Below are positions 52,571-64,000 of a stretch of 64,000 bases of DNA, in pieces. Origin of the DNA: Cheilinus undulatus (taxonomy: Eukaryota > Chordata > Actinopteri > Labriformes > Labridae); contig NC_054881.1 of assembly GCF_018320785.1 (NCBI RefSeq), forward strand, positions 43,500,424-43,564,423, read 5' to 3'. A program made the translations under genes and the position numbers. Position 1 is the stretch's first letter, and each line of letters opens with the position of its first letter. Below the pieces are notes generated by a model. That model worked only from the letters and a program-made list of their open reading frames with translations, was not told where the DNA came from and ran no database searches.

Positions 52571-53435
52571 GTAAGCCTCTCTGGTTAATCACACCTGAAG
52601 CTCTAACTGCGGACACGAACCCTGCACCGACATCGGCTAACGGCTAAAGGCTAAACTTTGATTTTCGAGCCATTTTTGCAGCATTACGTACGCTAACGCT
52701 GTGTGGAGGAGGTTACGTTTTTCTCTGCGTCACTCCAACTCACACTAAAAACTACTTTATTTTACCACAGCCTGTTCCTGAGCGCAGTTAACCCGGTCTA
52801 AGTTACAGTTTCAGTAATGTGTAATAATAAACTCTGTCTGGTTGAATGGCAGCCGTTACCCGCCCACTACTGTCTGTGCAGCTGACAATATAACCACCAA
52901 ACCGGCATTTTAGACACAAACTGCTGTCATTTATCATGTTTTATGACTAAATGATAATTAAAGATGGAGATAAGTTAATTTAGAGATTTAACAGAGGTAT
53001 AAGCAGACTCTCTGGCTGCAGTGAAGGGGTCAGTGATGCCTTCAGGGTCTGCTGGGAGAGTCTGTCCAGAACAAAAGACACAAGTGCAGAAATGACCTGC
53101 TTCATATTTTTACCGGGATAAAACCGGTGTTCATTTCGGCAGCTATTTTTAATTTTAGCCTTTAGATGAAATGCGTTTTAGTTTTAGTCATTTCTGTCCT
53201 TTTTAGTTTTATTTCATAAAAGTCCTCACATTTTAGTCTTTACTTTTAGTCCAAGCATTTATTCTCTTCCTAAATCTGGTACCAGATCATGGTAGTGTGT
53301 TCTCTGCTAGACCTGGGGTCCCTGCTTTCTACAGCTGAGAGGCAGAACAGATACAGACGTGTTGATTTAGACAGATTTACCCACAGAGGAGAAATATCAC
53401 AGATTTAGACAGTCTGACCAAAACTACATTACAGT

Positions 53436-55134
53436 TTAGTCTAGTTTTAGTCGTCACAGATCTATTAATGTTAGTCTAGTTCTAGTCGTCACAGATCTAT
53501 TAATGTTAGTCTAGTTTTAGTCATCACAGATCTATTAATGTTAGTCTAGTTTTAGTCATCACAGATCTATTAATGTTAGTCTAGTTCCAGTCGTCACAGA
53601 TCTATTAATGTCAGTCTAGTTTTAGTCGTCACAGATCTATTAATGTTAGTCTAGTTCCAGTCATCACAGATCTATTAATGTTAGTCTAGTTTTAGTCATC
53701 ACAGATCTATGTTTGTTAGTCTAGTTCTAGTCATCACAGATCTATTAATGTTAGTCTAGTTCTAGTCGTCACAGATCTATTAATGTTAGTCTAGTTTTAG
53801 TCGTCACAGATCTATTAATGTTAGTCTAGTTCTAGTCGTCACAGATCTATTAATGTTAGTCTAGTTTTAGTCGTCACAGATCTATTAATGTTAGTCTAGT
53901 TTTAGTCGTCACAGATCTATTAATGTTAGTCTAGTTTTAGTCATCACAGATCTATTAATGTTAGTCTAGTTTTAGTCATCACAGATCTATTTTTGTTAGT
54001 CTAGTTTTAGTCGTCACAGATCTATGTTTGTTAGTCTAGTTTTAGTCGTCACAGATCTATGTTTGTTAGTCTAGTTTTAGTCATCACAGATCTGTTTTTG
54101 TTAGTCTAGTTTTAGTCGTCACAGATCTATTAATGTTAGTCTAGTTTTAGTCGTCACAGATCTATTAATGTTAGTCTAGTTCTAGTCGTCACAGATCTAT
54201 TAATGTTATTCTAGTTTTAGTCATCACAGATCTATTTTTGTTAGTCTAGTTTTAGTCGTCACAGATCTATTTTTGTTAGTCTAGTTTTAGTCGTCACAGA
54301 TCTATTAATGTTAGTCTAGTTTTAGTCGTCACAGATCTATTTTTGTTAGTCTAGTTTTAGTCGTCACAGATCTATTTTTGTTAGTCTAGTTTTAGTCGTC
54401 ACAGATCTATTAATGTTATTCTAGTTTTAGTTGTCACAGATCTATTTTTGTTAGTCTAGTTTTAGTCGTCACAGTTCTATTAATGTTAGTCTAGTTTTAG
54501 TCGTCACAGATCTATGTTTGTTAGTCTAGTTTTAGTCATCACAGATCTATTAATGTTAGTCTAGTTTTAGTCGTCACAGATCTATGTTTGTTAGTCTAGT
54601 TTTAGTCATCACAGATCTATTTTTGTTAGTCTAGTTCTAGTCGTCACAGATCTATTAATGTTAGTCTAGTTTTAGTCGTCACAGATCTATTAATGTTAGT
54701 CTAGTTCTAGTCGTCACAGATCTATTTTTGTTAGTCTAGTTTTAGTCATCACAGATCTATTTTTGTTAGTCTAGTTCTAGTCGTCACAGATCTATTAATG
54801 TTAGTCTAGTTTTAGTCGTCACAGATCTATTAATGTTAGTCTAGTTCTAGTCGTCACAGATCTATTAATGTTAGTCTAGTTTTAGTCGTCACAGATCTAT
54901 GTTTGTTAGTCTAGTTCTAGTCATCACAGATCTATTAATGTTAGTCTAGTTTTAGTCGTCACAGATCTATTAATGTTAGTCTAGTTCTAGTCATCACAGA
55001 TCTATTAATGTTAGTCTAGTTTTAGTCGTCACAGATCTATTAATGTTAGTCTAGTTCCAGTCGTCACAGATCTATTAATGTTAGTCTAGTTTTAGTCGTC
55101 ACAGATCTATGTTTGTTAGTCTTAGTCCAGTTTT
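53436..55134. repeat. 1.7-kb minisatellite of 35-bp units in lmnb1 intron 1
   Basis: About 48 copies of TTAGTCTAGTTTTAGTCGTC followed by ACAGATCTATTAATG. Variable sites: TTTTAG/TTCTAG/TTCCAG, CGTC/CATC, and the end TTAATG versus TTTTTG or GTTTG. Each unit contains the palindrome AGATCT. The last unit decays after 55115. Confidence 0.98.
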
Positions 55135-57034
55135 TGTCATGGAAAAAAAGGTTCTCAACAAACATTTTTAGTTTTAAAATTCTAGAGTTTTAGGCGATGA
55201 AATTAACACTGGATAAAATGAATGTGTATTTTAATGATTTTTTAAAATGCACTCAATCCACAAAAGTACCAAAGTTTGGAGGGAATTTGACTAAGTTTAT
55301 TTTTGATATAATCGTAGGAGGGCTGGACAATATGGGCCAACACTCATACTTCAGTATGAGTGTAAACGCTGGTACATGTCTGCATATTTCTCCTGTAACT
55401 AAATAACAAAAGCAAAGTCGTGTATGAGTCCAATCCACATGAACAAACTAATAAAAGTCATGCAGCTGCACTAATGCCACCATGCATGAAAAAGACTAAT
55501 AAACAACCCGTTCTTAGGGATGCATGAATGTGGATTTTTGCAGATATCTGACATTATTTCCCAAATGATTTACCCTATCTAGATCATGGTTCTGACATTT
55601 GAACAGGGCTGAACAATCTGGGAAAATAATATAAATGTGTTTTTTCCCCTAATAATGTATTGCGATTTGATCTGTGATTCTTTCTGAAGTTCCTCATCTT
55701 TTGTTACTTCTAACAAACACAAGCAATAGATCATTCTGTACTGTAACAAACACAACATAAGTTTAAACAAGAGCCAAACAGTTTAGAAAAAATACTTATT
55801 GTGCTGATTTTGACTCATACTGCTAATCAGATATGAATACTTGTATTGAAGGTTGTGGTAATTTTTATATCATTCTTAAATTCACTTAGAAAAATGTAGA
55901 AAAAGGAAGAAACTGTGATTTTTTTTAGACTATTCTAAAAAAACTATAACTTGAATGGTTGCATATGTAATGCATAAAATCTCTGCAGCAAAAAAAAGGT
56001 GTAGATTAGTATTCTGGCAGAAACATTCAGGTTAAAGAAATATTGCACCTTCTGCAATTTGAATATTGAGATTTAATGTAAATTGCGATTAATTTCCCAG
56101 CCCTATATTTAAATGTAGTTAGTGCCTAAACTTCAGACCTTTAAACCAACTTTTTAAGGTCTGACGATGAATAAACTAATTTTAGTCCTGGGAACAAGAC
56201 TTTGAGGAAGGATGATGAATATAGAAAAGGACTTCAGCTGACAAAGGTCTGTTAGTTTTTCATATGGGACTTATTTATAGCTGATTTAGGAAAAATATCA
56301 GTGTTAGATATCAGCTTAATACCTGCTAATACTGATATTATAGAGATAATATTGTACATCCCCGCCTATTTTTTTAAATGGGGGAAAAACACACACTAAT
56401 AAATCTTCATGTTTTTAGTACACGTTTGTGTGGCGTTTTTCCCCAAATCAACATAATCCCAGTGATTTCAGCTGTGTTCTATCCTGGGTTTCATTTGAGA
56501 ATAAATGCACATATTTCAAAACCTTGATATATTGTCCAGCCCTTATCGAGAATCAGATTCTTGTTTTGGTACCAAGGCAACAAAAACAGAAGCCACAGAC
56601 GTGCAGTATGGGGTCATTTCTTGTTTTCAGTCATCAGCAAAGTTCTGCTCAAGTTTTTGTGCAGTTCAGGCGTTCAGAATATTTACATGCACATAGAAAA
56701 GTCATTTTATTATGTCAATGCTGCTGAAATTGTACTAAATCAAAGTTGGACTAATAGACTTAGATAAAGTGGTTAAAATGGGTTTACTCCTGCACATATA
56801 ATAATAATAATAATAATAATAATATACACCTGAATCAGACTAGACCGGGCGTTCAGCGTGAGCATCAGAATCGACCTAAAGCAAAGAGTGCAGGTATGAA
56901 ACATTCAGGGTCTCTACGTAGAAACGGTAAGCTGCTGTCTAACTGCTCATCTCTACATCCAGTACTGGCGCTGCTTCATGCTGAGACAGGAGCAGAATTC
57001 CAGGGAAATATCCTGATCAGGTTAAAACATTTCA

Positions 57035-57285
57035 GACTGGGTGCATGTTGGCTATGTGATGGCTGAGTGGGGAGCATTGGCTTGTCATGTGACTTTCATA
57101 CAGGCGTGTGTGCTGGCTGTCTCCCTGTCCTTCTTTATAAGTTTAGATAAATAAATCTATCAGTGACTGCATTTCTTATAGAAATGAGTCAGGAAAAGAG
57201 TAAAAGCATTCTGTACAGTTTCCCCAGAAATGCCAAGCTGGGCTTTTACTTTGAAAATTCAATCTGAACGTGCAGCCGTGCTGTG
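57035..57285. repeat. Dispersed repeat (copy B)
   Basis: Relative of 29825-30110, sharing the ordered blocks listed there; decayed. Confidence 0.5.
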
Positions 57286-58632
57286 TTGTTGAATATTGTC
57301 CTGATTTAGACACACATATCTGCTAAAACATGGTTAATATGGCTCTTATTAACATTTCTGTCTATTTTAGCTGAAAGATGTGAGGCTCGCGGTAAAAATA
57401 GCCGTTAGCGTCTCCTGTCTAGAATCTTACTGTGTGAGTAGCAGCTGTGAGACACGGCGCTCACGCTGGCGGTCTAAAGTCCTGACTGTGTTACCATGCA
57501 CACTGAAAATCCTGCAGTTAGGAAGCAGGCATGCAGCCAGTCTAGCTTTACATAACATGTAAACATACCGAGTGTGCACCAAAACAAAAAGTTGTCTTCT
57601 TTTAGCTGTGAGCAGAAGTTTGCCTGCAGCTGTGAATGCGTCCAGTCCTTCCCTGCGCTGCTGTCTGGTGTGTTTACACTGAAAGTTTGGTCGTTTCTGC
57701 CACAGCTGATCAGTAAAATAACGGATTGTTTGGTTTTCATTCACATGGTTTAATAAAATAAGAACATTTTGACCACCTCCATCCATGTAAACACGTGCGT
57801 CTGCATGCATCACCCTACATGACAGGAGCTAACAGCTGCAGCCCACAGCTGCTGACCTGCTGAATGAATGGACAGTGTGGAGCTTTACTACGTCTGTTAG
57901 CTGATGGAGCTGCAGCTTCACGCAGATGTCATCTTAAATCTGAAGTTAATTTGTAAAACAATATGTAAGGGAAAAATCCCTCTGTGTAATGGCGGAGCAG
58001 AGTAATTTATGTCAGGGTTCTTACAGCAGCGCCAACGCCTGTGTGTGTTTTTATGTGAAACCTGAATAGTTAGTGTGATCTCACCGGTGTGTAAAACGCC
58101 TCAGAGTGATGAAAAAGTGACAGATTTTTCACTGTTGGGGCTAATGGCAGACCCTCACGTTAAACGCCACCCGTGCTGTGGTCAGGTGTTGTTGTTAAAC
58201 AGAAGACGGCTGTGATTGGCTCTGACAGCTGGCCACAGGTGGCGGTGACGCCTGTTGGAGTCTGCTCTCTCTCGTCCAGTTGACACGACCCGCTAACCCA
58301 CCGAAGGATGATTTAACACACAAACCCTGAGGTTGGATTCACCTCTCAGACATTAATGAGGCCAAATGTAACTTTTCTAAAGTTAAAATCACAGGGAGCT
58401 GTCCTGAAAGTCGTCTGTTCTGCAGCAGTCATGTAAAAGTTCATCAGCTTTATAGTTTATGATGGTTGAGATTGACAGTGATGGAGTTTTGGACTTACGC
58501 AATCTGAAAAGCACATACCAGTATGTAAGATTAACAGTTGCATTTACATGCATAAAGTGCAGAATAAATATTCTGATTAATATTTCTGGGTTAAATTCTG
58601 AGTATTTTGTTAACTGTGTTTTAACTTTAGTA

Positions 58633-59493
58633 CACAGGTGTCAAACTCAAGGCCCGGGGGCCAAATCCGGCCCGTGGATTGGTTAAATCCGGCCCCTTAG
58701 ATGATCTCTTATTTCTGTTCTAACATCAGTCTGAGGTCTGCAGATTTACTCAAGAATAAAAATGTGAACTTATCCTGATGATTTAAGATTTCCTTGTTAA
58801 ACCACAAAATCTGAAAAAGTAAGGAGTAAAAATATTTAGATAAAAGTCAGAAATGTGGGAAAATAAGTTAATTTTTGTTTTAATTTCACATTTTCAATTT
58901 ATCAGGACTCAAACTTAGGATTTTGACTTTTTTTCATTCTTTGAACATTTACACTCATGATTTTGACTTCTCTTATAATATTTTTAACTTTAGGATTCAT
59001 AATTCAGTTTTTTAAGTGATATTTTGACCTTTTCAACCATTTTTTTTGTATTTTATCTCATCTTTTCAACTCCAAACTTCTCATAATCTCATAGTTTAAA
59101 CTTTTAGACTCCATGTTTAAAATTTTGAATCATATTTTGACTTTTAATTTCATGATTATAAATTTTATTTTATATTTTGACCTTTTAAACTCATGATTTT
59201 GACTTTCTTTCTAATATATTTGCCTTTAAAAAACATTATTTGTTTATTTCTAATTTCATGTTTTGACCTTTTTGAACTGATAAATTTTCTTTTCTCAGAT
59301 TGTGAGTCTTTAAACTTTTCTTTTTAACATTTTAAATGTCAGAATCATTTATCAGTGCTAAGTTTTTATTTCATATTTCATTAGTGGTGAAATGAGGCTG
59401 ATAGTTTCTGGTTAAATGTGGACCCTGCTAGGCCCTCAGGGTAGTCCTGAGTCCAGAATCCGGCCCCTGCTGGGACTGAGTTTGACAGCCCTG
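58633..59493. mobile_element. hAT-type element with decayed TTTTGACCTTTT interior (copy 3)
   Basis: The left end CACAGGTGTCAAACTCAAGG and the complement of the right end CAGGGCTGTCAAACTC align over 16 bases, with GGCCCGGGGGCCAAATCCGG / CCGGCCCCTG inside. Target duplication CTTTAGTA (58625-58632) and CTTTAGTG (59494-59501), one mismatch. The interior has the same degenerate TTTTGACCTTTTAAACTCATG repeat type as 33373-34207, in the same orientation. Confidence 0.9.
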
Positions 59494-60383
59494 CTTTAGT
59501 GGAAGCTTTGTGCTGCTCGCTGTGAATCAGTTTACTGATAAAGAGATCCTTGATTACTGACCTCTGAACCTGTGTGCAGAGCAGCAGCTCTGTTGTTTAT
59601 GTGTTTATGGTGTTGTTTAGTAGTAAGCGGGGCTTTTTTGTTTTTATGCTGGCAGAGCTCAGAGGCGTGAAGGGGGAGAGATTTAGAGTAGAGACGTCCG
59701 TATGCTGGCTGATGTAATACTAACAGTCCACAGATGAAGCTGGGTTAGTCGACACCAGTTAAAACTGTCCTGAACGCTCCTGATACTGGTCTTTGCTGTG
59801 GGATCAGACTCTCTTAGAGAAACCTTCACTGAGTCATTTATGAGTCTGATCTGTGTTCACATGCACAGAGAAGTCTGGTTATTCCTTTCCCTGTAGACAT
59901 GAGGAATACTGTCCTGGTTTCTGAGTGCTGCGTCTCATTTATGGGGTTTTTATTACTGCAGCAGATCAGATCTGGTGTTTCCAGCTCATTCCAGCAACAG
60001 AAGAAGAAGAGAGGCTGAGTGCTACAGACTGTTAACCAGTGTTGTACAGGATTATGCTTAAAATGAGGTCTATGCAAGCTCAGATCCCATAGAGTTAAAC
60101 AAAGTAGTTGATAGTTGATGATTCAGAGTTCTCCTCACCTGTTCAGAGCTTCTAGGAGTTATACAGGAGTTAACTCTAAGGAAACAATCGTATTTATTTA
60201 AAACGTGTGCTTCACTAACATACAGGTGAAAAAGAGCTGCAGAAAAGTGACTGAGGATGGTGAAGAGAACGGAAAACAGGCCTAAATATCAGAATTATAT
60301 ATGTTATTAAAAATGAGTAAATTTTAGCAGAGACTCCAGGAAAGAGTTACGCCATCATGCAGACGACTTGATTCACTAAATAA

Positions 60384-61172
60384 TAGTTTTGTACTCAAGA
60401 CCACACTATCTGAGACCAGGACTTGCCCGAGACCTGATTGCAACGAGACCAAGACTTTTGGGGTTCAAGACCCAGACCATAAAAATCCATTTCTTAAGAA
60501 GATTTGTTTTTGGGCATTTTTGTGCCTTATTAGATAGAGGAGGACGGTTGATAGAGTCGGAAACAGGGTCAAGAGTGGGGAGAGACATGCGGTGGGGGGC
60601 CTCAGGCCGGATTCGAACCCGGGCCGCCCGCGTACGTGGGGAGCGCCTTTAACCACTAGGCCACCTGCTCCCCATAAAAATCAATTTTAAAAACCGTGAC
60701 CAGGCTGATAAGTTAAAGAGCATTCTCTCTTTGATTTTAGTTTTCTTTTTAGTAAATCTGAAGGAGCCTGCAACTCTTTCAAAGCACAACCTGCAAAAAT
60801 CTACAATCTTCACTCATTTGTTCAACTAACTTCTTGTAGAAAATAAACCCTTGTCTGTATTTAAAAGCCGCTGACAAGGCTGGAGTTGTTTTAAATATCT
60901 GAAAATGAGATGTTTATCTAGATTAGTCAGGTGAATGAGGCCTCAAGTGTTCAGAGGGATTAGATGGACTGGTGTCTGAGTTTTTGCAGGTGTTTGTTGT
61001 TTTAGTGCTTTTCTTTATTATCACATTAATGAAGTGGAAGAATAGCAGATCAGTGCTGGTCTAGACTGGCTCATGGAAAATCCAGAGTCCAGCCAGTCTG
61101 AGACTGAGACATTCAAATTGTGGTCTTGAGACCGATCTCAAGACCAAGACCGTTCTCGAGTACTACAGCACA
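60384..61172. mobile_element. hAT-like element with TACTCAAGACC ends, carrying a SINE
   Basis: Left TAGTTTTGTACTCAAGACC, right GGTCTTGAGACCGATCTCAA ... CTCGAGTACTACAGCACA. The flanking direct repeat ACTAAATAA (60375-60383 and 61173-61181) is perfect. Recurrent GAGACC / AAGACC phrases lie at both ends. A tRNA-derived SINE sits inside at about 60490-60675, so the SINE inserted later. Confidence 0.7.
60490..60675 (-). repeat. tRNA-derived SINE
   Basis: Read on the minus strand it begins GGGGAGCAGGTGGCCTAGTG (A box TGGCCTAGTGG), followed by the B box GGTTCGAATCC, then a body ending in a T-rich segment (the + strand around 60500-60530). Related to the fragment at 650-810. It is not a tRNA gene: the acceptor stem does not pair and a SINE body follows. 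Confidence 0.85.
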
Positions 61173-62111
61173 ACTAAATAACGGTCCCACAAACAGCTTT
61201 GCAATAAAAACGTCTGAACTGTGGTTAACCTAAAGAAGATCTAGAAGACCGAGCTTTTATTTTGAAAGAACAGCAGAAGTGCTGCATATCTACATTTCAG
61301 ATGTGTTTCTTAGAGAGCCGCTGACATCCAGAGCTCTGAACTCTCAGTAACTCGCAGTGTCAGCGCTCACGTTTCAATCTTAACAAGAAAATCCAAAAAA
61401 GTCACGGTCCATCTGAGATAACTACACAACACTGAGCGTACTCTGGTTTCTGAACACAGGATTTGATGTTTACACGCTCCAACAGAGACTGGAAGACTTA
61501 AATACCTGATAGAAACCAGGATACTCACGGCCACGGCCTGTAGAGAAAGCTGGTCTTTCACAGGTTAATACTGGTGTCCTGTTGTCTGATTACTCTCTCT
61601 TATTTGTGTTAGTGTGGTTTTCAGCTAATGTGTGAAGAATGCTCAATAGCAGAGATTTCTCCCTCTTCAGACATGTGGACCAAACCTTTGAGTGTTCACT
61701 GCTCTGCTTTCCTTTGGTGCACTGCTGTGTTCTGTAGTACTATTTTCATCCTTTTTACACGTTTGAAATAAAAAACTGAACCTCAGCAGCAGTAGGAGAG
61801 AGCAACAACAAGTACTAAACCTGTCCTCACCTTTGACCTCTTTCAGCCTTTAGCTGTGACTAAAGCTCAGGTTCATCTCGTCCTCTGAGCTGGAGGTAGA
61901 TGTGGAAGCAGGACGAGGTTCATTGTTGGCTCTCTAGAATAACAGAAACCTCCACAGCAGCAGGATGGACTCCATTGTCCACATGGAGCAGAAACTACTG
62001 TTGACCTGAGTGGTCGCTGAGGTCGCCTTCCTTCTTCTTTGTGAATAAACAAACTGTGCATGCCGCTAACGTGTGCATCAGAGTCTTCATACAGCTGAGC
62101 TCTGATCCGTG

Positions 62112-62146
62112 ATACTGGTACTGGTACTGGTACTGGTACTGGTACG
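62112..62146. repeat. (TACTGG)n microsatellite
   Basis: About five hexamer units. Confidence 0.95.
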
Positions 62147-62509
62147 TGCTACTGAGACCAGCAGGAGGGGGGGCAATGCCCAAACAACTGTGCTCTGGCA
62201 TGGTACACCACAATCATGACTAGTGCAAAAACAGCCTGAATGTCTCTGTTTTCATTCTTTCATTACCAAGAGACAGACCTGAAGAGCCTCGTGTTTCTGC
62301 CATGTTTGTTTTGCTGATATTTGTTGATAGTAAGGCCGAGCCTTTCAGAGTAAAGGGTGAACACGCCACATTAGAAACACTAGGAAAACGGTGTTTTTAT
62401 GTTATATTTATGTTAAAATTCCCAAACAAAACAGGATACTTGGAAAGCCTGATGGGAACCAGGATATTGGAGTCCACACAAGCATTAATTTTTTTATTTT
62501 TTAAACATT

Positions 62510-63240
62510 TTCAGGTTGTTTTCACACCTGATAGTCCGGGGGACTCGGTCCCTTTTGGAACAGAAATTGCGACATTATTGCTCTTTCCTTTGGTTTGGTT
62601 TGCATTCACACTGCTCTTTGTTAAATGGACCAAACCGTCTGAGCACCTACAACCTCTGCCCACTAGGGGCGCTGTCGTCTCAAACAAACAGCGACCAAGA
62701 AGAAAGGCCGGCATAGAAGAAGATGAAGCGGGGCAATCCAGCTCCTTCCACCGGTCTTTTTTCCACATGAACAAACATTGAATTATGCTGTGTTGGGGTT
62801 TCTGCTCTTTCATTGGGGTATTATGAGCAGCCAGCATGACAGTGAGCTGTCCAACATGTCGTTCTTTACATGAGACGAATAAATCGGCACGGACTACGAC
62901 GTGTTGCCATGGCTACACAGACGCCAAGCGAGGTACCGACATGTATTTGAGTGTATTAAATCACATATAAATCTGTATATCATTACGCTTTATGCCACTT
63001 CCTGTCTTTGGTTCACAAGTCGGTCCGCTTTGCTTTCACACCTCAAACGAACCGCACCAGTGTTCAGCTGGAAGCGGACCGAGACCCTCTGTTTTCAAGC
63101 GGACCAGAGTCTGCTTGTTTGGTCTCCACCAGAGTTCTTGTGAGCTTTCACACCACTCCCAACAAACCGGACTATCTGGGGAAACGGACCAGAGTTTGTT
63201 TAAAGTGGACCAAACAGCTCTGGTGTGAATGCACCCGTAA
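62510..63240. mobile_element. Putative non-autonomous DNA element with TTCACACC ends
   Basis: The left end GTTTTCACACCTGATAGTCC and the complement of the right end GCATTCACACCAGAGCTG are loosely inverted. Phrases such as TTTCACACC, CGGACCAGAGT and GGACCAAAC recur inside in both orientations. I recognise this as a repeat seen in many teleosts, but class and exact borders are unsure and no target duplication was found. The 159-codon open frame at 62302-62781 overlaps it and is unlikely to be a gene. Confidence 0.45.
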
Positions 63241-64000
63241 TCCTTGGTTCTAAACTTGTGGGGAGCTTAGAGGGGAGCCTGGAGTCATTTTCACGGATGT
63301 TTGCGTGCTGCAAAAGTGCTTTATTTTGAAGGGCATGCCTCCATCTCTTTGTTCTGTCAGATCTTTTGTTCAGTCTTTAGTTCATTCAGCTGCATTTTTA
63401 TTTAAAACATGTAGATTGACAAGTTTAAACAGCTTTGGTTGTGATTTGGCATTAAGGAGGCGGTGAGGGGTCCTGATGCTGGACCAGAGGATGCTGCAGA
63501 ACTAATGGTCTGAATTAGTATAAAAAACCTGAACGTTGCATTTCAAATCTAATTCCCTGATTTTAAAACATTGCAGTTTGCACAAATGTTCGTATCAGGC
63601 ATAAAAACCCAGTGAAAGCCTGCAGATATCGGTGTAGGGTCATTGTAAATGTTGTAAGTGTTGAAACTGGTCCTCTAAGTTCCTCCCTGGTCTGGTTCAA
63701 AGTTTGTAGTGGCTCATTAAACGTTTTTAAGACTCAGCGTTTCTTCTGCAGTAAACCCAACCACGGCAGGCTTTACTTTAACAGCCTTTACTTTATGTGC
63801 ATGCGGCGAAACCTCCTGTTTTTATGAGGCTAAACAGGAAGAGCTGTGCAGTAATCAGACGTTAGCTGTATGGAGATTTAGAGACGGTTCTGGTGTGTTT
63901 CACTGGTTCTGTTTTGGTCCTTCTGGAAGCGTTCCCGGGTGTTGAGATCCCGTGATCTGTGGTTTCCCGCCCAGCTAGTGTTTGTCAGTAACAAGTGAGT

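Larger units (their letters stand above)
52571..64000 (+). other. lmnb1: lmnb1 intron 1 (start, continues past window)
   Basis: No segment downstream of the exon 1 donor translates into the next lamin coil 1B block, so the remaining 11.4 kb is taken as intron 1; long first introns are normal for this gene. It contains the 35-bp minisatellite and the transposons listed separately. Stretches 52571-53435, 55135-57034, 57286-58624, 59502-60374, 61182-62500 and 63245-64000 show no supported gene. Confidence 0.7.

Noticed and set aside
52116..52616. Minus-strand frame of 166 codons opposite lmnb1 exon 1.
   Set aside because: A GC-rich shadow of the lamin coding sequence with no recognisable protein.
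60580..60665. A tRNA gene on the minus strand (A and B boxes present).
   Set aside because: The acceptor stem and anticodon arm do not form, and the sequence continues as a SINE body with relatives elsewhere in the window.
62302..62781. 159-codon plus-strand frame.
   Set aside because: It overlaps a repetitive element with TTCACACC ends and has no recognisable domain or conserved start.
55135..64000. Search for lmnb1 exon 2 (continuation of coil 1B).
   Set aside because: No acceptor followed by a lamin-like coil in frame was seen, so the exon is assumed to be beyond the window.

Overview
The window is vertebrate nuclear DNA, most likely from a teleost fish. Genes are split by GT-AG introns, the proteins match vertebrate families (PRRC1, cortexin-3, lamin B1), and the spacer is full of fish-type DNA transposons, tRNA-derived SINEs and minisatellites. 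All three genes lie on the + strand in the order prrc1 - ctxn3 - lmnb1. In human (recalled, not checked here) the same genes sit together on 5q23, so the block looks like conserved but rearranged synteny.

Layout. 1-3.9 kb: the last four coding exons of prrc1 and its 3' UTR. 3.9-18.3 kb: spacer with a run of non-autonomous transposons (a nested inverted-repeat element at 4.9-6.1 kb, hAT-type elements at 6.5, 7.6, 9.0 and 10.9 kb, a dead Tc1-like transposase at 10.6 kb) and a 3.6-kb minisatellite of 22/23-bp units at 14.2-17.8 kb. 18.3-28.5 kb: ctxn3, with a probable non-coding first exon at about 18.3-18.6 kb, a 9-kb intron full of repeats, and the whole coding sequence in the exon starting at 27575. 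28.5-51.8 kb: spacer with more hAT, TTAA-type and Tc1-type elements, a LINE reverse-transcriptase relic, and a 9.1-kb array of 21-bp units (37.9-47.0 kb). 51.8-64 kb: the lmnb1 promoter, exon 1 (52227-52570) and the start of a long intron 1, which holds a 1.7-kb minisatellite of 35-bp units and further transposons. No lmnb1 exon 2 was recognised.

The three genes do not form a pathway: PRRC1 acts at ER exit sites/Golgi, cortexin-3 is a small single-pass neuronal membrane protein, and lamin B1 builds the nuclear lamina. Almost all long open frames in the window (up to 2,618 codons) are products of stop-free tandem repeats and are not genes.

I found no convincing new gene system. The most interesting material is repeat biology. 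Seven hAT-type elements have 8-bp target duplications with a central TA. Several transposon families have interiors made of decayed short tandem repeats specific to the subfamily. The 9.1-kb array has higher-order periods of 1,975 and 735 bp. Two gene-level oddities also deserve a check: lamin B1 lacks the conserved Ser-Pro at its head-domain mitotic site, and cortexin-3 carries a 13-serine insertion.
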